Below, piece by piece: positions 43,090-53,356 of a DNA stretch of 64,000 nucleotides. The stretch is from Mesostigma viride. Taxonomy: Eukaryota; Streptophyta; Mesostigmatophyceae; Mesostigmatales; Mesostigmataceae. The stretch is taken from the NCBI GenBank assembly GCA_009746045.1, contig RPFO01000076.1, forward strand, positions 2,802,420-2,866,419. The letters are read 5' to 3'. The notes under the pieces were generated by a model that was not told the origin of the DNA, searched no databases, and was given only the letters and a program-made list of their open reading frames with translations. Made by a program: the position numbers and the translations under genes. The stretch's first letter is position 1; each line of letters starts with the position of its first letter.

Positions 43090-46020
43090 TCAAAACTCGA
43101 CGCCACCGAAGTGGCGCCGGAAAGCCGCTGGGTCAAAACCCAGGGCCTGAGCCCAGAGGGCGGGTGGGATGTCGCGCCCCAGGAGGCTGCGGTGGAGGCC
43201 AATGTAGCGCGTGACCGAGAGGGCCGAAGCCCACCGGCCGCGCAGCTGGATGGCCTCCGGCGACTCGCCAGCGATGGCGTCGTGCGTCGCCCCCCCATGC
43301 CGGAGGCTGTGAAAAGAAAACATCCCTGGGATGCTCATGCGGGCCTGCACAGCCTCCCACTGCTGCCTAGCCTGGCTGTACGTTAAGCCTCGAAAGAGGA
43401 GTGCATCCGGGGGCTGGCCAGCCGTCAGACGTCGCAGGAGCCACAAAGAAAGTGGATCCCGGACGAGGACGTGCTGGGCCGCCCCCTGCGCAGTTTTGGG
43501 GTTGCGCAGCACAAGGGCACCGACCATGGGCCCTGGCTCGAGAAGGGGGTGGCCGGGATGAGCCACATCCCGAACCCGCAGCCCTAGCGCCTCGCTAATG
43601 CGTAAATACTGCTGGAAAGCAATAATAATCAACGCACTCAAATGCACCTGTCGACGTGAAACTAGCAACAGGGCAGTGAAATAGCAAAGGCGCCAGGGCA
43701 TAGGCGGAGGGCTGACAGCCGGAACAAGCCGCTGCCAACCTGCTAGCAGGCGGTCCGCCAGTACCCAATTCCGAACAATGTCGGGGTAGTACAGGTGCAG
43801 ACAGGCCTTGGCATGCTGGCATAAGGTACGCCCCCGCCCGCCTCTGGCATGGTAGACAGCAGAAATCCACTCACAGAAAATGGCTTCGGCGTCAGCTGGG
43901 TCGACAGGGCCAGGTGGCGCCCACGCCACGTAGACAGCCGCCGCACGTCGGTACGCTGGCAAGGTAGACACAGGGTTGACTGTGCCCTCCAAAAGTGCCA
44001 AGTCCCGAGGGCGTCGCGCCCCCTCAGGCCCAGGGTTGGGATGCACGTCACCACACCGGGTCAAGTCAGGAACCCAAGCGCCACGCCGACTGGCCTTGTC
44101 AGCTGGGTTGTGGTCGGTAGCCACCCAGACCCAGTGGCTCTGCATGTCGCCAGCCAGTGACAGAGCGCAGTAGCGTCGAACCAGCTGGTTGAGACGGTAG
44201 GAAGACGACCGCCCTCTGACAAACGCCCCCACCACAGCACTGGAGTCTACGAGCCGGACGACTCGCTTACCCCGACACGCCTTGGTCCGGCACGACCACT
44301 CGACCCCCTGTGTCGCAGCAATCGCCTCCTTGACGTTGATGTGGTTAGGCTGCCCCCGCCACCGGTAGGACAGTGCCGTACGCCAGTGGCCACTATCCAG
44401 CAGGCTGTAGTCCCCCTCCTCCATGCGCTCCAGGTCCCAGTCCTCCCCAGACGTTAAAGCTGTCGTCCGCCACCCCCGCGCTTCGCGCCGGGTCGCCAGC
44501 CGGGCACAATCGGCCCCAGGCAGGTCCCTGTAGACCACCCCACCGCCGGAGCCGCTCGCATCACTTGCGACGACCCGGTCAGAAAGGGGCCGGGCCCTGG
44601 CCGCCCTCAAAAAGGGGGCCAGGTCGATCGCCGCCTGAAGCTCCTGGCGGGCCCCCGCAGGGAGGCGCCAGCGGCGCCCAGGCAGGGAGGCATTCATGGC
44701 TGCTAGCAGCCGGTACGTCTCAGACCACACCGAAAGCATGGGGCGGCACAGCAGATGCATCCACACCCACTTCCCAAGCACAGAACTAAGTTCGCGGTAG
44801 TATGTAAACCCGCGATCTAAGATTCTATGAGTAGCGGCGATAACTGCCACCACACGCTCAGGAACAGGCACCACGTCACCATCCCTTTGGTGAATGACCC
44901 CCACCGCCTGCACACCAGTCTGCTCTGCTGTCGCCCGTACCACCTTGTCAGACTTCTGCACCAGCCCAACAGCGGCGTAGGCAGCCTGAACACGATCTAG
45001 CTGCTGATTCACCCCATCCACCGACGCACAGTGGGTGAAATGGAGGTCATCGATCGTCACAGCATGCATACCTTCCAGATCCTGCCGAGATTCGAAGCAC
45101 GGCGAGGGCGCCAAGGGCGCAGCAGGGTCCTCCTCCAGCCTCAGCCGGACGGTCTCCCCCGCCTCGTTGGCCTCCGCCACCAGGATCAGCGCGGACATGT
45201 TGATGCTCAGCCCACGACTAGCCTCCAACGGCGGCTTGGGGCCACAGCGGTACAACACAGACTGATGCACACACTGGGCCACCGCGACGGCCAGCTTGTT
45301 GCCCATTGGCCAGCACAACATCCACGGCCACACCTTCCGACGAGCCCCACTCAGGCCCACCAGATCCGACCACACCGGCATCCACGCACAGTACCGCCGC
45401 ATCCAAACTGGCAGGCGGAGTCTGTTGTAGTACGAATCCAAATCTGATACGCCCCCAAAAACATCCTCCCCAGCGCGCGTGGGCAAATCGCAAATCACGC
45501 CAAGGTGTGGTAAAAAAGCGGGCATAGGATCAGGTAGTGGCATGTTGCCACGCCGGTTGTCCACAATCAGCCGTATACGGCCGTCGGGCTTTCCGACCCC
45601 AAAAGTACCGTTCACCATAGGCGGCTCCTCCTCAAAAAATCCACCCAAAATCCCCCTCTCCACACACACCGTGCAAACCCGCGCGAACTCCTCCATGCTA
45701 CACCCCCGCGAGATCCGCATCGACTTCTGCAAGATCCGCTCTGCTGGGCTCAGCGTCCGTACCATCCTACTCTCATCATTCAAAATTGCTCCCCAAGAGG
45801 GGGGTAGTAAGTTCAGCACATCCACTTGGCCACCTTCCCCCGGACCAGGCAAAGCCAAGCGTGCGGCCACTAACGGTTCGTAAGGGGCTCCTTCAGCATA
45901 TTCACCCCCATCCACTACAGATCCTGCCATTGCCGCTACGGAACCACCGTTCCGGCGGACAAAGGACCTGCAAGCATCATCGATCCCATCTAGGGCCGCC
46001 TGCTGCAGAGGCCCGGGCAC
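43090..46020 (-). CDS. YR-B pol: RT, RNase H, NPGP motif, tyrosine recombinase (976 codons, intact)
   Basis: Single frame from ATG 46020 (MPGPLQQAALDGIDDA). RT: FGVGKPDGRIRLIVDNRRGN (138-157), SDLDSYYN (192-199, first Asp) and AVTIDDLHF (D324, D325 of the xxDD box). RNase H: D487 (VASDASGSGG), E565 (NVKEA), D592 (RLVDSS), D641 (NPADKAS). GDVHPNPGP at 657-665. Tyrosine recombinase: R807 (QYLRISEAL), H904 and R907 (HSLRHGGATH), W930, Y939 nucleophile (VTRYIGLHRS). Length and order match DIRS-type Pol. This is the only long, undamaged enzyme frame in the window, so the element may be recent. It copies element RNA and integrates a circular product. Confidence 0.92.
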   Translation of the reverse strand: MPGPLQQAALDGIDDACRSFVRRNGGSVAAMAGSVVDGGEYAEGAPYEPLVAARLALPGPGEGGQVDVLNLLPPSWGAILNDESRMVRTLSPAERILQKSMRISRGCSMEEFARVCTVCVERGILGGFFEEEPPMVNGTFGVGKPDGRIRLIVDNRRGNMPLPDPMPAFLPHLGVICDLPTRAGEDVFGGVSDLDSYYNRLRLPVWMRRYCAWMPVWSDLVGLSGARRKVWPWMLCWPMGNKLAVAVAQCVHQSVLYRCGPKPPLEASRGLSINMSALILVAEANEAGETVRLRLEEDPAAPLAPSPCFESRQDLEGMHAVTIDDLHFTHCASVDGVNQQLDRVQAAYAAVGLVQKSDKVVRATAEQTGVQAVGVIHQRDGDVVPVPERVVAVIAATHRILDRGFTYYRELSSVLGKWVWMHLLCRPMLSVWSETYRLLAAMNASLPGRRWRLPAGARQELQAAIDLAPFLRAARARPLSDRVVASDASGSGGGVVYRDLPGADCARLATRREARGWRTTALTSGEDWDLERMEEGDYSLLDSGHWRTALSYRWRGQPNHINVKEAIAATQGVEWSCRTKACRGKRVVRLVDSSAVVGAFVRGRSSSYRLNQLVRRYCALSLAGDMQSHWVWVATDHNPADKASRRGAWVPDLTRCGDVHPNPGPEGARRPRDLALLEGTVNPVSTLPAYRRAAAVYVAWAPPGPVDPADAEAIFCEWISAVYHARGGRGRTLCQHAKACLHLYYPDIVRNWVLADRLLAGWQRLVPAVSPPPMPWRLCYFTALLLVSRRQVHLSALIIIAFQQYLRISEALGLRVRDVAHPGHPLLEPGPMVGALVLRNPKTAQGAAQHVLVRDPLSLWLLRRLTAGQPPDALLFRGLTYSQARQQWEAVQARMSIPGMFSFHSLRHGGATHDAIAGESPEAIQLRGRWASALSVTRYIGLHRSLLGRDIPPALWAQALGFDPAAFRRHFGGVEF
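44026..44052 (-). other. NPGP (2A-like) motif in YR-B pol
   Basis: Encodes GDVHPNPGP between RNase H and recombinase. It differs from the GDVExNPGP type of 2A only by His for Glu. Confidence 0.6.
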
Positions 46021-46216
46021 ACGGGCTGAATCTACAGCAGGCGGGTCTCGCCCCCCCCCCCCATCCAGTTTAACGCCCTAACCGTCTGACAGGCTAGTGT
46101 GCGAGCATTAAAAGCCCGACTCATCCTATCGCGCCTACGGCCTGAGCGTACCTGCTGCCACCAGTCACGAGGTGGCAGGGGTGCTGGAAGAGGTAGTGGA
46201 AGAAGGCACCGCTCCC

Positions 46217-47319
46217 TCACTTGTTGTTGTTGGACGGGCCGCCCTGCCCCTTCTTGCCGGGACCCTGCTCCAGCTTGTGCTGCAGCTTCCCCATGCTCAT
46301 CGCCGCCCGCACCGCCGGAGACGCCAGCATTGCTCCACCCTCCTGGAATGGCAGCATTGCCGACGGCGTCCCCTTCCACCCGTCGACCCCACATCCACCA
46401 GCTGGCATGCCGTGATCAGCTTTGCCAGGTACTCGGCTGCTGCCAGCTCCAGAATTACTTCGGAGCGTGGCGTGGCCCAGTAGCCAAATTCTGTCACCAT
46501 CGTGTCCAGAATTCCTGCCATCTGCAGGAGCAGCATCCGCCTCTCCCCGCTGGCTGAGCTGCCGTGCATCGTCAGCATTAACGATGCACGGATGGACTTC
46601 CCCCCCACGCTCTCCGCGTAGTCCAGCATTCCCGGCAGCACCGCCTCCAGCATGTTGCTCACCAGCACCGGCACTGCATGCCCACTCAGCGCCACCCCCT
46701 TCGTGCGCGCCAGCCTGCCAGCAGTCGTCGCTGCGGCTGGGCTTGCAGCTGCTGGAGTCTTTGCCTGGTCCAGCAGCTTCGACATAGCCGATATTAGGTC
46801 GCCAATATCTCCGCCAGTGCGGGCGTTGCCCGGCCGGGATGGAAGCCCTCCAGCTGGCGTTGCATAGCCCGTCTCGGTCCCCAGCAGCCGACCTAGGTTT
46901 CGGTCCAGGTCCGCCACAGCCTGGTCGATCGCCCCAGGAGCGCCATCGTCCTCCCCAGCGCCCGCTCCACCATGCCCCGCCCCTCCGCTTCCACCTGCCG
47001 AAGGGGGAACACCCCCCGTTCCCACCGCACCTGCTGACACTGGTGGGTCCGGCTCTGCAATAGCCTCCCCCAGTTGCGCTGCTAGCACATCGGCCAGGGC
47101 CTCCTCCCCATCCCAGTCGCTGACAAACCCCCGTTCCTCCAGGACGTCCATGACGTTCTTGGCACGCCCCGGAGTGAGCTTCTGGATCCGCTCTAGCCAG
47201 TTCCCCTCCCCTAGGATCTTCTGAACCGCAGTGGCGGCCTCCTTTGGGGTGCATCCCTCCTTGGCTGCTTGCTTGAGTTTCGCTAGGAAATTCCGGTCTG
47301 GGGCTGTCACTGTGGACAT
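46217..47319 (-). pseudogene. YR-B gag-like ORF, frameshifted near its end
   Basis: ATG 47319 (MSTVTAPDRNFLAKLKQAAK). Parts: N-terminal helices (CTPKEAATAVQKILGEGNW), a Gly/Ala-rich linker (about 95-130), then LGRLLGTETGYATPAGG, SGHAVPVLVSNMLEAVLPGM and YLAKLITACQLVD. Near 46390 the frame changes and a natural-looking tail (GKLQHKLEQGPGKKGQGG) follows in the second frame to 46217. A one-base indel is the likely cause. Gag by position; no zinc knuckle. Confidence 0.65.
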
Positions 47320-47597
47320 GGTAGGTTATACTGCTTGATGTGTTATCTTGCGTTTTGTTTTTTGTGTTGTGGTCACGTGAGGTTCTCAGGCAAAAGAAAA
47401 CAACCTGCTTCCCTAGAATGGAAGCCCACCCTTTATAGCAACCACCTCTCCAGCCAACCCCTACCTGGGTGGCTGGGGTACGGGTGCCAGCACAAAAAAT
47501 ATTTTTTCTAAAATTATTTTTTCTTTTGGTGCTATACGGCGTTGCATTCTCCGCTCAGCAGGTTAGTCATAGATAAAATGAGCATAGCTCACCAAAT

Positions 47598-48020
47598 GGC
47601 GGGAAACTCACCAGGTTGCAGGAGAGCGATTTCCTCGAAGAGGCGACGCGCGACGAAGATGGCCATGACGGTGTTGCGCCCAGGACGGAAGCCCATTTGA
47701 CTTTCCCCAAGGTGACAGTTGAGAGCAGAACGAAGGCGGTTGAGGATCATGCGCATGAACAACTTGAGTGCGGCGCTCTGGATGCAGACTCCTCTGTAGT
47801 TGGCGGGGTCGTCAGGGGAACCTTTGTTTTTGTACAGCATAAATTATACGGTAGCTGTGCTGCCACTCAGGAATCGGCGGCGCGTCGGCAAGCAGGATCC
47901 GGTTGCAGACGTCAAGCAGGAACCCCGTGAGCGCCGTCGGCTTAATCACCGGGGCTGGGAGCTGGTCAGGTCCAACGGCGGCATGCATAGAAGCGGAGTT
48001 GCTTGGCAGCGGTGCTCAGC
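47598..48020 (-). pseudogene. LINE-B piece 1: RT N-terminal region, 5' truncated
   Basis: The minus strand encodes GPDQLPAPVIKPTALTGFLL (with breaks), MLYKNKGSPDDPANYRGVCI, GFRPGRNTVMAIFVARRLFE and LQPGEFPA, the start of a LINE RT. It ends at about 48020, the 5' truncation point. YR-B separates it from piece 2. Confidence 0.85.
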
Positions 48021-48595
48021 ACTTGCAGACTTATTTTTTGCAAACTTAGCTAACTAATGCAAAAAGCTAAGTCTAAAGGCAAAAGCCTTTCTAGAACGCA
48101 AAACTGGTTTGGACTTACGACTTGTGTTCTTTGCGAAAGTTAGCCCTGCAAAAAGAACTACTATGAAGGGGCCCGCTTAGTGCTGAAAATCGGCGCCACT
48201 TCTTTGTGAGATCGGAAAATCTCCAGCCCGCGTGAGGGTGCACTTCCAATTTACACTCCTACATGCCTCCCATGCATCTTTTACTGGGATTTTCGCGCCG
48301 ATCCTACGGCTGATTCCAGGGTTGGGCGCGGCGTGACCAATTCCAGTTATGACGGCTAACAGCCTAATGTCATTCCAAAGTCCCAAGGTTGCGTTAGCCC
48401 GTCAAGGTTACCCCGCACAGTGATCACTATACTGGCCGTAGTTACGTACCTATTCGAGTTCTCCGCTTGTCTTCTCCGTCCCGAAACATACGCCAGAGTA
48501 CGATTTTCCGAGCTGGACACTTGTCTTCTCCCGGTTAGAGCCGCTAAGATTTGCAACAAACATAAGTCTTAAGTCCAAAGTACTTTTTCCTCCTG
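48021..48595. other. Non-coding stretch between LINE-B and LINE-C
   Basis: AT-rich, with CAAACTTAGCTAAC / AAAAGCTAAGT patches at 48037-48080. No gene seen. Confidence 0.4.
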
Positions 48596-50040
48596 TTGGT
48601 TGCAATAGACTCGGCTTTTGACGACGAACACGATGATATATGCAGCTATCGCCCAGTATTTCGGCAGCTAGCGTGTAACTCAGCACCGGCTGAGTTCGTA
48701 TTTTCTGGCTACGAGATATGGCGTAAAACCCAGTCAGACTCCTCCTCTCCCGTCGCGGCTGGGGAGGAAAACGCGCCCACCACCATTACGCAACTGATCG
48801 CGGATGCGGAAGGCCTGGAGACGCAGCCCCAGGCAGACGATGCGGAAAATACCGCACCGTCACAGCGGCATTGCGTTGGACCTGCCTCCACTGACGATGC
48901 TGTCGAGGACGCTGCATTTTGCCCTGCGCCTTTCATCCCAGGCCAGGTTGTGCCTGACCACGTTTTCTTCGCGCTTTCCGCAGAGCAGGCGATGGCTGTC
49001 CTGCGCCACCTGCAGGGCCAGGCAATCGAGCTCCATGCTCCCCACTTGCCAGACGGCACTGCCGGCATTGATGACATTGAAGAGATGAACGAGCCACAGC
49101 TCCAACTTACTGCATTCTTGAGCCACACACAGGCCCCTAGCCTCCGGGCACTTGGCTCCGCCTAAAACGACGCCCAACAAGGCTCCGCCAACACCCCTAA
49201 CGCTTCCCCGGAAGCAGACCTGCAACAGCTCAACCAGACAGTCGCAGCAATGGCCGTCCAGATCAACGAATTGTTGTCTACCCTGCTCAAAGACACCTCG
49301 GCACAGCATACCAGCCTGGCCGAGGTGAAGGCTGCCATGACTGCCTCACCCCCGCCTGCAGCTCAACCGCTCCTTAGCTATATGCAGCTATTGCGAAGCA
49401 GGGGCTGACACGGCCACCATGATGGCAGATGCTGCCAGGAGGGGGGCGGCGGCCCTGCCGGCCCATAAGACCGCAATAGAGGACGAGCACCGCTCACGCA
49501 GTATAGTAGTGGTGCGTTTCTTGGATGTAGTGGCCCCCCAGGAGACGGACACCATGCTCGTCACTCGGCTGCACAGGGAGCTCATCACGAGCTGCTTCAT
49601 CTGGGCAATTAACGCATTCACATTCAGCCGGCCACATGGATGGATGGCCAGCCTGGCTCCATCAGAGTGACCTTCATTCAGGAGTGTTGCCAGCAAGGTG
49701 AAAGTCCTACAAGCTCGCCATCACCTGCGCGGAAGGGGCTTCCCAAGCATCGACGATCGACCTGCTCTCACCAGAGCAGCTCCGCGTCAAGAATGCTCTG
49801 CTAGCTACCGAGGCAGCAGCCCATGCCAAGAGACGGGGGGGTCGCGTCTACGTACGTCTCGTCGGTGATCGCCCTACACTTTTCATCAACGGGGCTCGTG
49901 CACGGACGTGGCTGCCCCCAACAAGAAGCAGAAATCGAAGCACCAGCCGGCCTCTGCAGCATCGTCGTCAACGCACCTCCCCGGCGAGGAGGGAGCCCGG
50001 TAAAGGCACACCCTCGCGGCCTCGCGGTACTACTATACAT
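48596..50040 (+). pseudogene. LINE-C ORF1-like region, decayed
   Basis: A frame from about 48700 (APTTITQLIADAEGLETQPQ) is stopped by TAA at 49164 and continues with a coiled-coil-like stretch, DLQQLNQTVAAMAVQINELL. A further frame has RSIVVVRFLDVVAPQETD and LVTRLHRELI, and another ARHHLRGRGFPS and EQLRVKNALLATEAAAHAK ... YVRLVGDRPTLFING. This order (coiled coil, RRM-like domain, C-terminal basic domain) is that of L1-type ORF1 RNA-binding proteins. Many frame changes make it inactive. Confidence 0.55.
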
Positions 50041-50284
50041 AATAGTCTTCGGGCACAGCCTTTATTAAAAAACAGGCCCCTGTCCATCTCCATGCCACGC
50101 CGTGTCGCAGAGCATGATCGGGATGCAAGGTCACCAGGCAAGCCACGTTCGACCCTCCTGCCAATTTTCCAGCTTAACACGCCTCCTAGTAGCCTGTCTT
50201 GAGCGGGATGAGGCACAGTCGACACACCGGCGATGCCAGAAATTAAGGTCGGAGAATACGCATATCCGACCTGAAGGAAAGACT

Positions 50285-50410
50285 CCATGCGTTGAAAGGC
50301 AAACCCCGATCGCCACCCCCTCCCCCACCCCCTCCACCCCCGCCCCCACCTCCATCACTACCCTGAGTTCTCCACCCCCACCCCCACCCTAATCCCCACC
50401 CCCCCGCTAA
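50285..50410. repeat. C-rich low-complexity tract between LINE-C ORF1 and ORF2
   Basis: Runs of CACCCCC and CCACCCC; lies just before the endonuclease frame. Confidence 0.7.
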
Positions 50411-50428
50411 TAGGGCAACGGCCCATCC

Positions 50429-51960
50429 TTGGCATTGCTACTGAGCTTTAACGTGCGCACCCTCCCTTTAGATCCTTTTACCAGCTGCGGCACCCCAGCA
50501 CGTCAACGCGTCGACGAGCTGATCGCCCTGTGTGTCGACAACAAGATCGCCATCCTCGGAGTCCAGGAGCATCGGCGCACACTCACGACCCACAGCAAGG
50601 GGTCAACGGGCTTATGGCCGACGACCTCCGCGCAGGCTGGCGACTCCACTATGTAGGGTGGAGGCGCCCGGCGCCGGCGCGCCGGGCCAAGGCGGTGTGG
50701 GCCTCTTCAGTGACTCACCTGGCAGCAGCATCAGCCCACCTCAAGACCATCGTGCTCAGAGGTCCCCGCATGTGCTCGTGGCTACTTTTGCAGCCACTGA
50801 AGGGCAATTTTCTCACCCGACACGCTCACCGTGGTTGTGGGCTATGCGCCACATGCGGGTCGACATCAAGCGGAACGTGCCGCCTTCTTCAGTGACCTCA
50901 AGGCGGAGGAGGCCATGCAGCACCCCCTAGAAAGTGACGAGGGTTGATGTGAGAACGTGCCGCCTTCTTCAGCACCCTCAAGGCGGAGGAGGCCAGCACC
51001 CCTGCTCAGCACTCAGTTCTGGTCATGCTGCTAGACGCCAACGCTACGCTGCCAGTTGGCACCGGCGGCAAGGTACGCCCCCTTGATCACGACCGTCGGC
51101 CAACGGTAACACGGATCTCTTTGCAGATCGATCTGTTGGCAGAATCTGCGCTGGTTGCCTGCCGAATGCTTGATTCGCTCGCCCCGACCAGCAGCTTGCC
51201 ACCTTCTTTGGACCGTCGGATCGGGTGGTGTGTCTTGATTATGTCTGCATACGCCGGGCCTAGCGCGTTTGAATCCGTTGTAGACGCTCGCGTGCTGCAA
51301 GATTCTGTCAGCATGGTGGGTTCCGACCACCGCCAGGCTGGTGCTCGTGCGACGGCATCCAGATTGAAGTTTCAAGGCGTGAAACCGTCGCGACAACTGG
51401 CGCCTCAGCCATATCTCAAGGTCACTGCTCCAGCGGGTACTGAAGGACGTACGCTGACTGTCAAGACGTCAGCAGCGGAGCAGGCCGCTATGACGCTGAC
51501 CGGGACGTATTCCTGGCAGTCCTCGATGCCAGGGGCAGGCTGCCGACAGCAGTTACACGACATCCTGCCCCCAGGTGATTTTTCGGTGGTCCTATACGGC
51601 ATCGCAGCCAAGTACCTCCTGGCCGCCCGCGCCCTCCTGTCCTTGCTTCCCCGGCGCCAACCGCTCGCGGTCCACCGCCAAGCACCGACGTTGCTCGCCG
51701 CCCGGCAGATTCTCCGCCGCAATAGATAGGGACACGACCGCCAAGGCCCGCCTGCAGGCGGCCCTGCGGGTTGCCTGCTACGAGCAGTTAAGCCGAGGAG
51801 GCCGACGCCCAGCAGATGGTCAAGGACCTGCCAGCAGAAGAACGATGGCAATATTGGCTGAGGGCCTAGTTCTGGTACAAGCGCCTCGGGCATGCACCCC
51901 GGGACGGCCTCGGCCGACCCCGCCGCCGTGATGTACCCGGAGTTGAGCCAAGTAAGGACG
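50429..51960 (+). pseudogene. LINE-C ORF2: apurinic-type endonuclease domain, frameshifted, RT missing
   Basis: Starts LLLSFNVRTLPLD, RVDELIALCVDNKIAILGVQEHRR (N and E of the APE-type endonuclease). Later frames give VGLFSDS, LMLLDANATLPVG (DxN) and VLQDSVSMVGSDHRQ (SDH), the catalytic landmarks in order. At least three frame changes intervene. Frames after 51400 show no RT, and the element ends near 51960. Clade uncertain. Confidence 0.65.
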
Positions 51961-52385
51961 AAACGACGAGAGAATGGAATGATGAAGCTTTGTATCATGA
52001 AGATGATACGAGAGCGTAACTGGAATGTACAGTATGATGAGCGAGGCTCAGAGTAGGATGCAGAACACTGGTCAGCCGTGATCGTGAGCCCAATCCCCAA
52101 ACACGCTACGCCTAAATGCTAACTGCACATCTACGGCTGGAAGACGAGCGCTAGAGACGGACAACAACTGCCAGGACAGTCCACTACATACCGTGCGACC
52201 TCATCACCCAACACAACGTCCTGTCGGCACCGCGGACGCCTGATACCGACAGGACACCATGCTATCGACAGTCTAGCTGGCACTGAACTGTCGGTCCACT
52301 CTCGACACCTCAGTAGTAACCGTACGGGTACTGAGGTGCGTGTCGATCCCGCTCAGCCGCGGTGGGCAGTACTTGGCACGCAGGC
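51961..52385. other. Non-coding stretch
   Basis: Contains ATGATGAAGC / ATGAAGATGATACG patches near 51980. No gene seen. Confidence 0.35.
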
Positions 52386-53079
52386 AGTTAGCTGAACGGA
52401 TGCATGTGAGATCCTGGTCTTCCCACACTGGAGCGAGATAAGCCATGGTTGTAACCAGTGACTCTTTATCCTCTTCGATCACCACAGCTGCCTTCACACT
52501 ACCATGTGGCCAGGTCACCTAGGGCAACACGCCACGGACTGTGCTTGGGGAAAAGACGCTCGGCCATTGTTGTGCCCGAGCATACATATATTCCTTGGTT
52601 ACTCCATTGCTACCACGCCTGCCGCAGACCTTGGCAGGACCGCTACCATCAATCTTCCTTGGTTGTTGTAATCCAGGACGTCCACTTGTGTTAATTGTGA
52701 ATGACAGTAAGCGCGTCTGGATTTATCCGTCTTGACAAGTACCAGCACATCACAGGACTTCAGCACTTGCCAGTCCTGAAATTCGGCTGTGGCTGCCTCC
52801 GACGGTACTGTTAACCAAGAGACTGTCCACAGTACCTCCTAGTGACAGTGGTCCTGAGTCACGCCCCTCACGTGACTCTGATGGTTCACCCTGTCACGCC
52901 ACGTGCCCTGGCCCTCACGTGCTCCTAGAACCGGCACTCCCGCGGTACCTGGCGGCATCACTTCGGGACTTGATAACTTTCAAGTCCCTTGTCCAAATAA
53001 GGTGTTCAGCACGGCGTTGGAAAGATCTCTTTAATTAAACATGTTATGCTTAGCATATTGAATCACCGATTTGCTAACT
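52386..53079 (-). repeat. Diverged LTR of the Copia-1/2 family type
   Basis: On the plus strand it starts AGTTAGCTGAACGG and ends ATTTGCTAACT, matching the inverted ends of the 647-bp LTR. Shared internal blocks include GAGATCCTGGTC, TCACTTCGGGAC, AGTCCCTTGTC and CAGCACGGCGTTGGAAAG. The following CCAACCCTTTCTTGTTTTGAAGCTG equals the family polypurine region reversed, so this is a 3' LTR of a truncated minus-strand copy. Confidence 0.7.
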
Positions 53080-53197
53080 CCAACCCTTTCTTGTTTTGAA
53101 GCTGCATTCCCCATACTCTAGACCAACCCAACCCTGCTGTCTCTTTTGACTGAATGAACTTCTGATTACCTTGGACTTATATAATCCTCATAGGTAC

Positions 53198-53287
53198 AGT
53201 TATAAACATCGATTCCTAGGGAATCGATGCTATTAAAGCGCTTAGTGTCGATTCCATAGGAATCGATGTTAATCGATGTTTATAACT
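53198..53287. repeat. 90-bp fold-back with nested palindromes
   Basis: Perfect 17-bp arms (AGTTATAAACATCGATT) at 53198-53214 and 53271-53287 enclose two smaller palindromes, ATCGATTCC...GGAATCGAT and its near copy. Confidence 0.8.
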
Positions 53288-53356
53288 AAAACTTTTTCTT
53301 GCGCCGGCAAGGCTAAGGTCGATACTAGTCGGGTAATCGAATAAGTTGCAAATAAT

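Larger units (their letters stand above)
42270..47597 (-). mobile_element. YR-B: autonomous DIRS/PAT-like retrotransposon with split direct repeats
   Basis: On the minus strand: A1 47388-47597, gag, pol, B1 42700-42894, A2 42490-42699, B2 42270-42464. A copies are 210 bp and B copies 195 bp, matched in length. The flanks (GATCAGGAT on the left, GGCGGGAAACTCACC on the right) join to the uninterrupted LINE-A sequence at 25200-25230. Its repeats share no obvious sequence with YR-A, so it is a separate family. Confidence 0.92.

Noticed and set aside
48596-51960. LINE-C as the 5' half of LINE-B
   Set aside because: They lie on opposite strands and LINE-B is 5' truncated near 48020, so they are independent insertions.
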